Assembly: GCA_029212615.1 (NCBI GenBank)
Contig: JARGPJ010000007.1
Span: 1-64,000, forward strand
DNA length: 64,000 bases
From: Verrucomicrobiales bacterium
GTDB taxonomy: Bacteria; Verrucomicrobiota; Verrucomicrobiia; Verrucomicrobiales; DEV007
Reading direction: 5' to 3'
Part shown: in pieces, positions 63,093-64,000 of the stretch
How positions within the stretch are numbered: position 1 is the stretch's first letter
How the letters are laid out: the number at the start of each line of letters is the position of its first letter
Position numbers and translations under genes: made by a program
The notes under the pieces: generated by a model
Told to the model about the DNA's origin: nothing
Database searches by the model: none
The model's input: the letters and a program-made list of their open reading frames with translations, nothing else

Positions 63093-63740
63093 ATGAAAAA
63101 TTACTTCGTCCGGGCTCTCACTGTTGCGATTCTGGCTTTTGTTGTTCTTTATTTTCTGGGTCCGTATGAAGAGGGGCTTGATGCGGGAGATGAAGTGAAT
63201 TTGATCAAAATGGTCGATGCGATCATTGATTCCGGGATTGAGAATCAGCCGGATGTTGCGGATCCCGGCTTCCTCGCGGGCCGGAGGATAGTGGTCACGA
63301 CCGATGTGAATGCTGCTTTTTCCCGCTCGGTCATCAATCAGTTTCTTGCGCTTGATCGTGATAATGCGCAGAAGCCGATCGATCTATTCCTGCGAACGGA
63401 AGGGGGCTGGGAAGCTGATGCTTTTGCCGTGATTGATCTCATGAGATCTCTCAAGTCGCCGGTCAACGTTCACGCTCTGGGGGAAGTGCATTCCGCCGGG
63501 GCAATGATTCTGACTGCGGGTACAGGAAGACGGATTGTATACGAAAATACCTTGCTTGGCTTTCATGCTCTCGCGGATGATGAAGAGCCGCCCTTCGATA
63601 CCCGTTATCTTGAGTTCTGGAGGCAGCATGCGGAACTGCCTGAGGAATGGTTGGCGCGGACAGATAATGAGTTGATTTACTTCACGTCAGAGGATGCGAT
63701 CGAGATGGGCCTGGCGGATGAAGTTTTCCCTTCGCCGTAA
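63093..63740 (+). CDS. Membrane-anchored ClpP-like serine protease
   Basis: ATG at 63093 is chosen; a TTG seven codons earlier is in frame. The 215-residue protein has one N-terminal transmembrane helix (~5-22: R-A-L-T-V-A-I-L-A-F-V-V-L), then a ClpP/crotonase-type domain: D-L-F-L-R-T-E-G-G, the nucleophile Ser in V-H-S-A-G-A-M-I-L and the His in L-G-F-H-A-L. The domain probably faces the periplasm. ClpP-like exported proteases act in envelope quality control or processing; substrate and partner are unknown. It is divergent from kdsA. Confidence 0.78.
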   Translation: MKNYFVRALTVAILAFVVLYFLGPYEEGLDAGDEVNLIKMVDAIIDSGIENQPDVADPGFLAGRRIVVTTDVNAAFSRSVINQFLALDRDNAQKPIDLFLRTEGGWEADAFAVIDLMRSLKSPVNVHALGEVHSAGAMILTAGTGRRIVYENTLLGFHALADDEEPPFDTRYLEFWRQHAELPEEWLARTDNELIYFTSEDAIEMGLADEVFPSP

Positions 63741-63836
63741 GCGATTGAATCTTCGGTTTTTCTGAAAGGATTAGTCTGGACCTACTATTTGCGGAGCTTA
63801 CACTGTCTAGTTTTTCTGAGCCTTTCGGGGCGATGG

Positions 63837-64000
63837 ATGCTGAATATGGAAGAGATTGATCCAACAAGCCCCGTGGTTGAAAACTGCCCGGATTGCTCAC
63901 AGGCAATCGATGTTTCCACGCTTTCCCCTTTCACTGAGATTGTTTGCCCTCAATGCAACGCTTCGGTGAGGGTTCGAACGACGATGGGGCCTTATCACCT
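63837..64000 (+). CDS. Zinc-ribbon Ser/Thr protein kinase, N-terminal part (cut by window end)
   Basis: The frame opens at ATG 63837 (M-L-N-M) with an alternative ATG at 63846. The 54 visible residues carry two CxxC pairs (C-P-D-C and C-P-Q-C) of a zinc ribbon and then V-R-V-R-T-T-M-G-P-Y-H, which in verrucomicrobial proteins leads straight into a kinase glycine loop. The kinase call is inferred from this distinctive start; the catalytic domain lies beyond the window. Confidence 0.6.
   Translation, partial: MLNMEEIDPTSPVVENCPDCSQAIDVSTLSPFTEIVCPQCNASVRVRTTMGPYH

Noticed and set aside
1..64000. tRNA, rRNA or other known ncRNA genes
   Set aside because: The gaps were read on both strands; no cloverleaf or conserved RNA core was recognised. 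The gaps are short (under 300 bases).

Overview
The window most likely comes from a Verrucomicrobiota (PVC superphylum) chromosome of a free-living, probably aquatic, polysaccharide-degrading bacterium. The evidence is a set of PVC-type secreted proteins (DUF1549/DUF1553 cytochrome, DUF1501, heme-bearing beta-propeller proteins, SHD1 protein), many sulfatases, Hanks-type kinases including one with a zinc-ribbon start, and an LPS-export/Kdo cluster that shows a Gram-negative envelope. Shine-Dalgarno sequences are rare upstream of the starts. The assignment is inferred from gene content; no rRNA or tRNA gene was seen.

Layout. 1-13393 (+): two tandem giant exoproteins of the filamentous-haemagglutinin type, the first cut by the window edge. 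Both consist largely of a repeated beta-strand unit with the motif Q-I-G-H-G-G. Between them is a palindrome-rich region. 13415-22049 (-): two very large PVC heme proteins flanking a DUF2089/YIP1 pair. 22139-32506: one sulfatase on + and a five-gene - operon (DUF1549/DUF1553 cytochrome, DUF1501, esterase, two sulfatases). 32576-39535: YkgJ-like protein and EamA transporter, a CNNM/CBS membrane protein, FolB, a sugar isomerase, a PQQ-type propeller protein, an SHD1 protein and RecO. 39607-44111 (+): prfB with a programmed frameshift, a C39-like secreted protein, and an operon resembling the PilM/N-PilO-PilP (GspL/M/C) inner-membrane platform. 44118-49226: a Ser/Thr kinase with HEAT-like repeats, PolX and an alkyl-DNA repair methyltransferase. 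49360-55157: a two-domain sulfatase and two GH43-type glycosidases. 55158-57135: a gene-poor patch with two small unknown genes and an IS4-type transposase remnant. 57136-62976 (-): LD-carboxypeptidase, HPF, LptB, LptA-like, LptC-like, KdsA. 63093-64000 (+): a membrane-anchored ClpP-like protease and the start of a zinc-ribbon Ser/Thr kinase.

Working together: four sulfatase genes (five sulfatase domains), two GH43 enzymes, an esterase and heme proteins suggest breakdown of sulfated, substituted polysaccharides. kdsA-lptC-lptA-lptB form an LPS synthesis and export unit. The most unusual material is the pair of giant repeat exoproteins, including a ten-G homopolymer inside the first reading frame that could act as a slippage switch, and a 15-base sequence found three times in the window, once as a hairpin.
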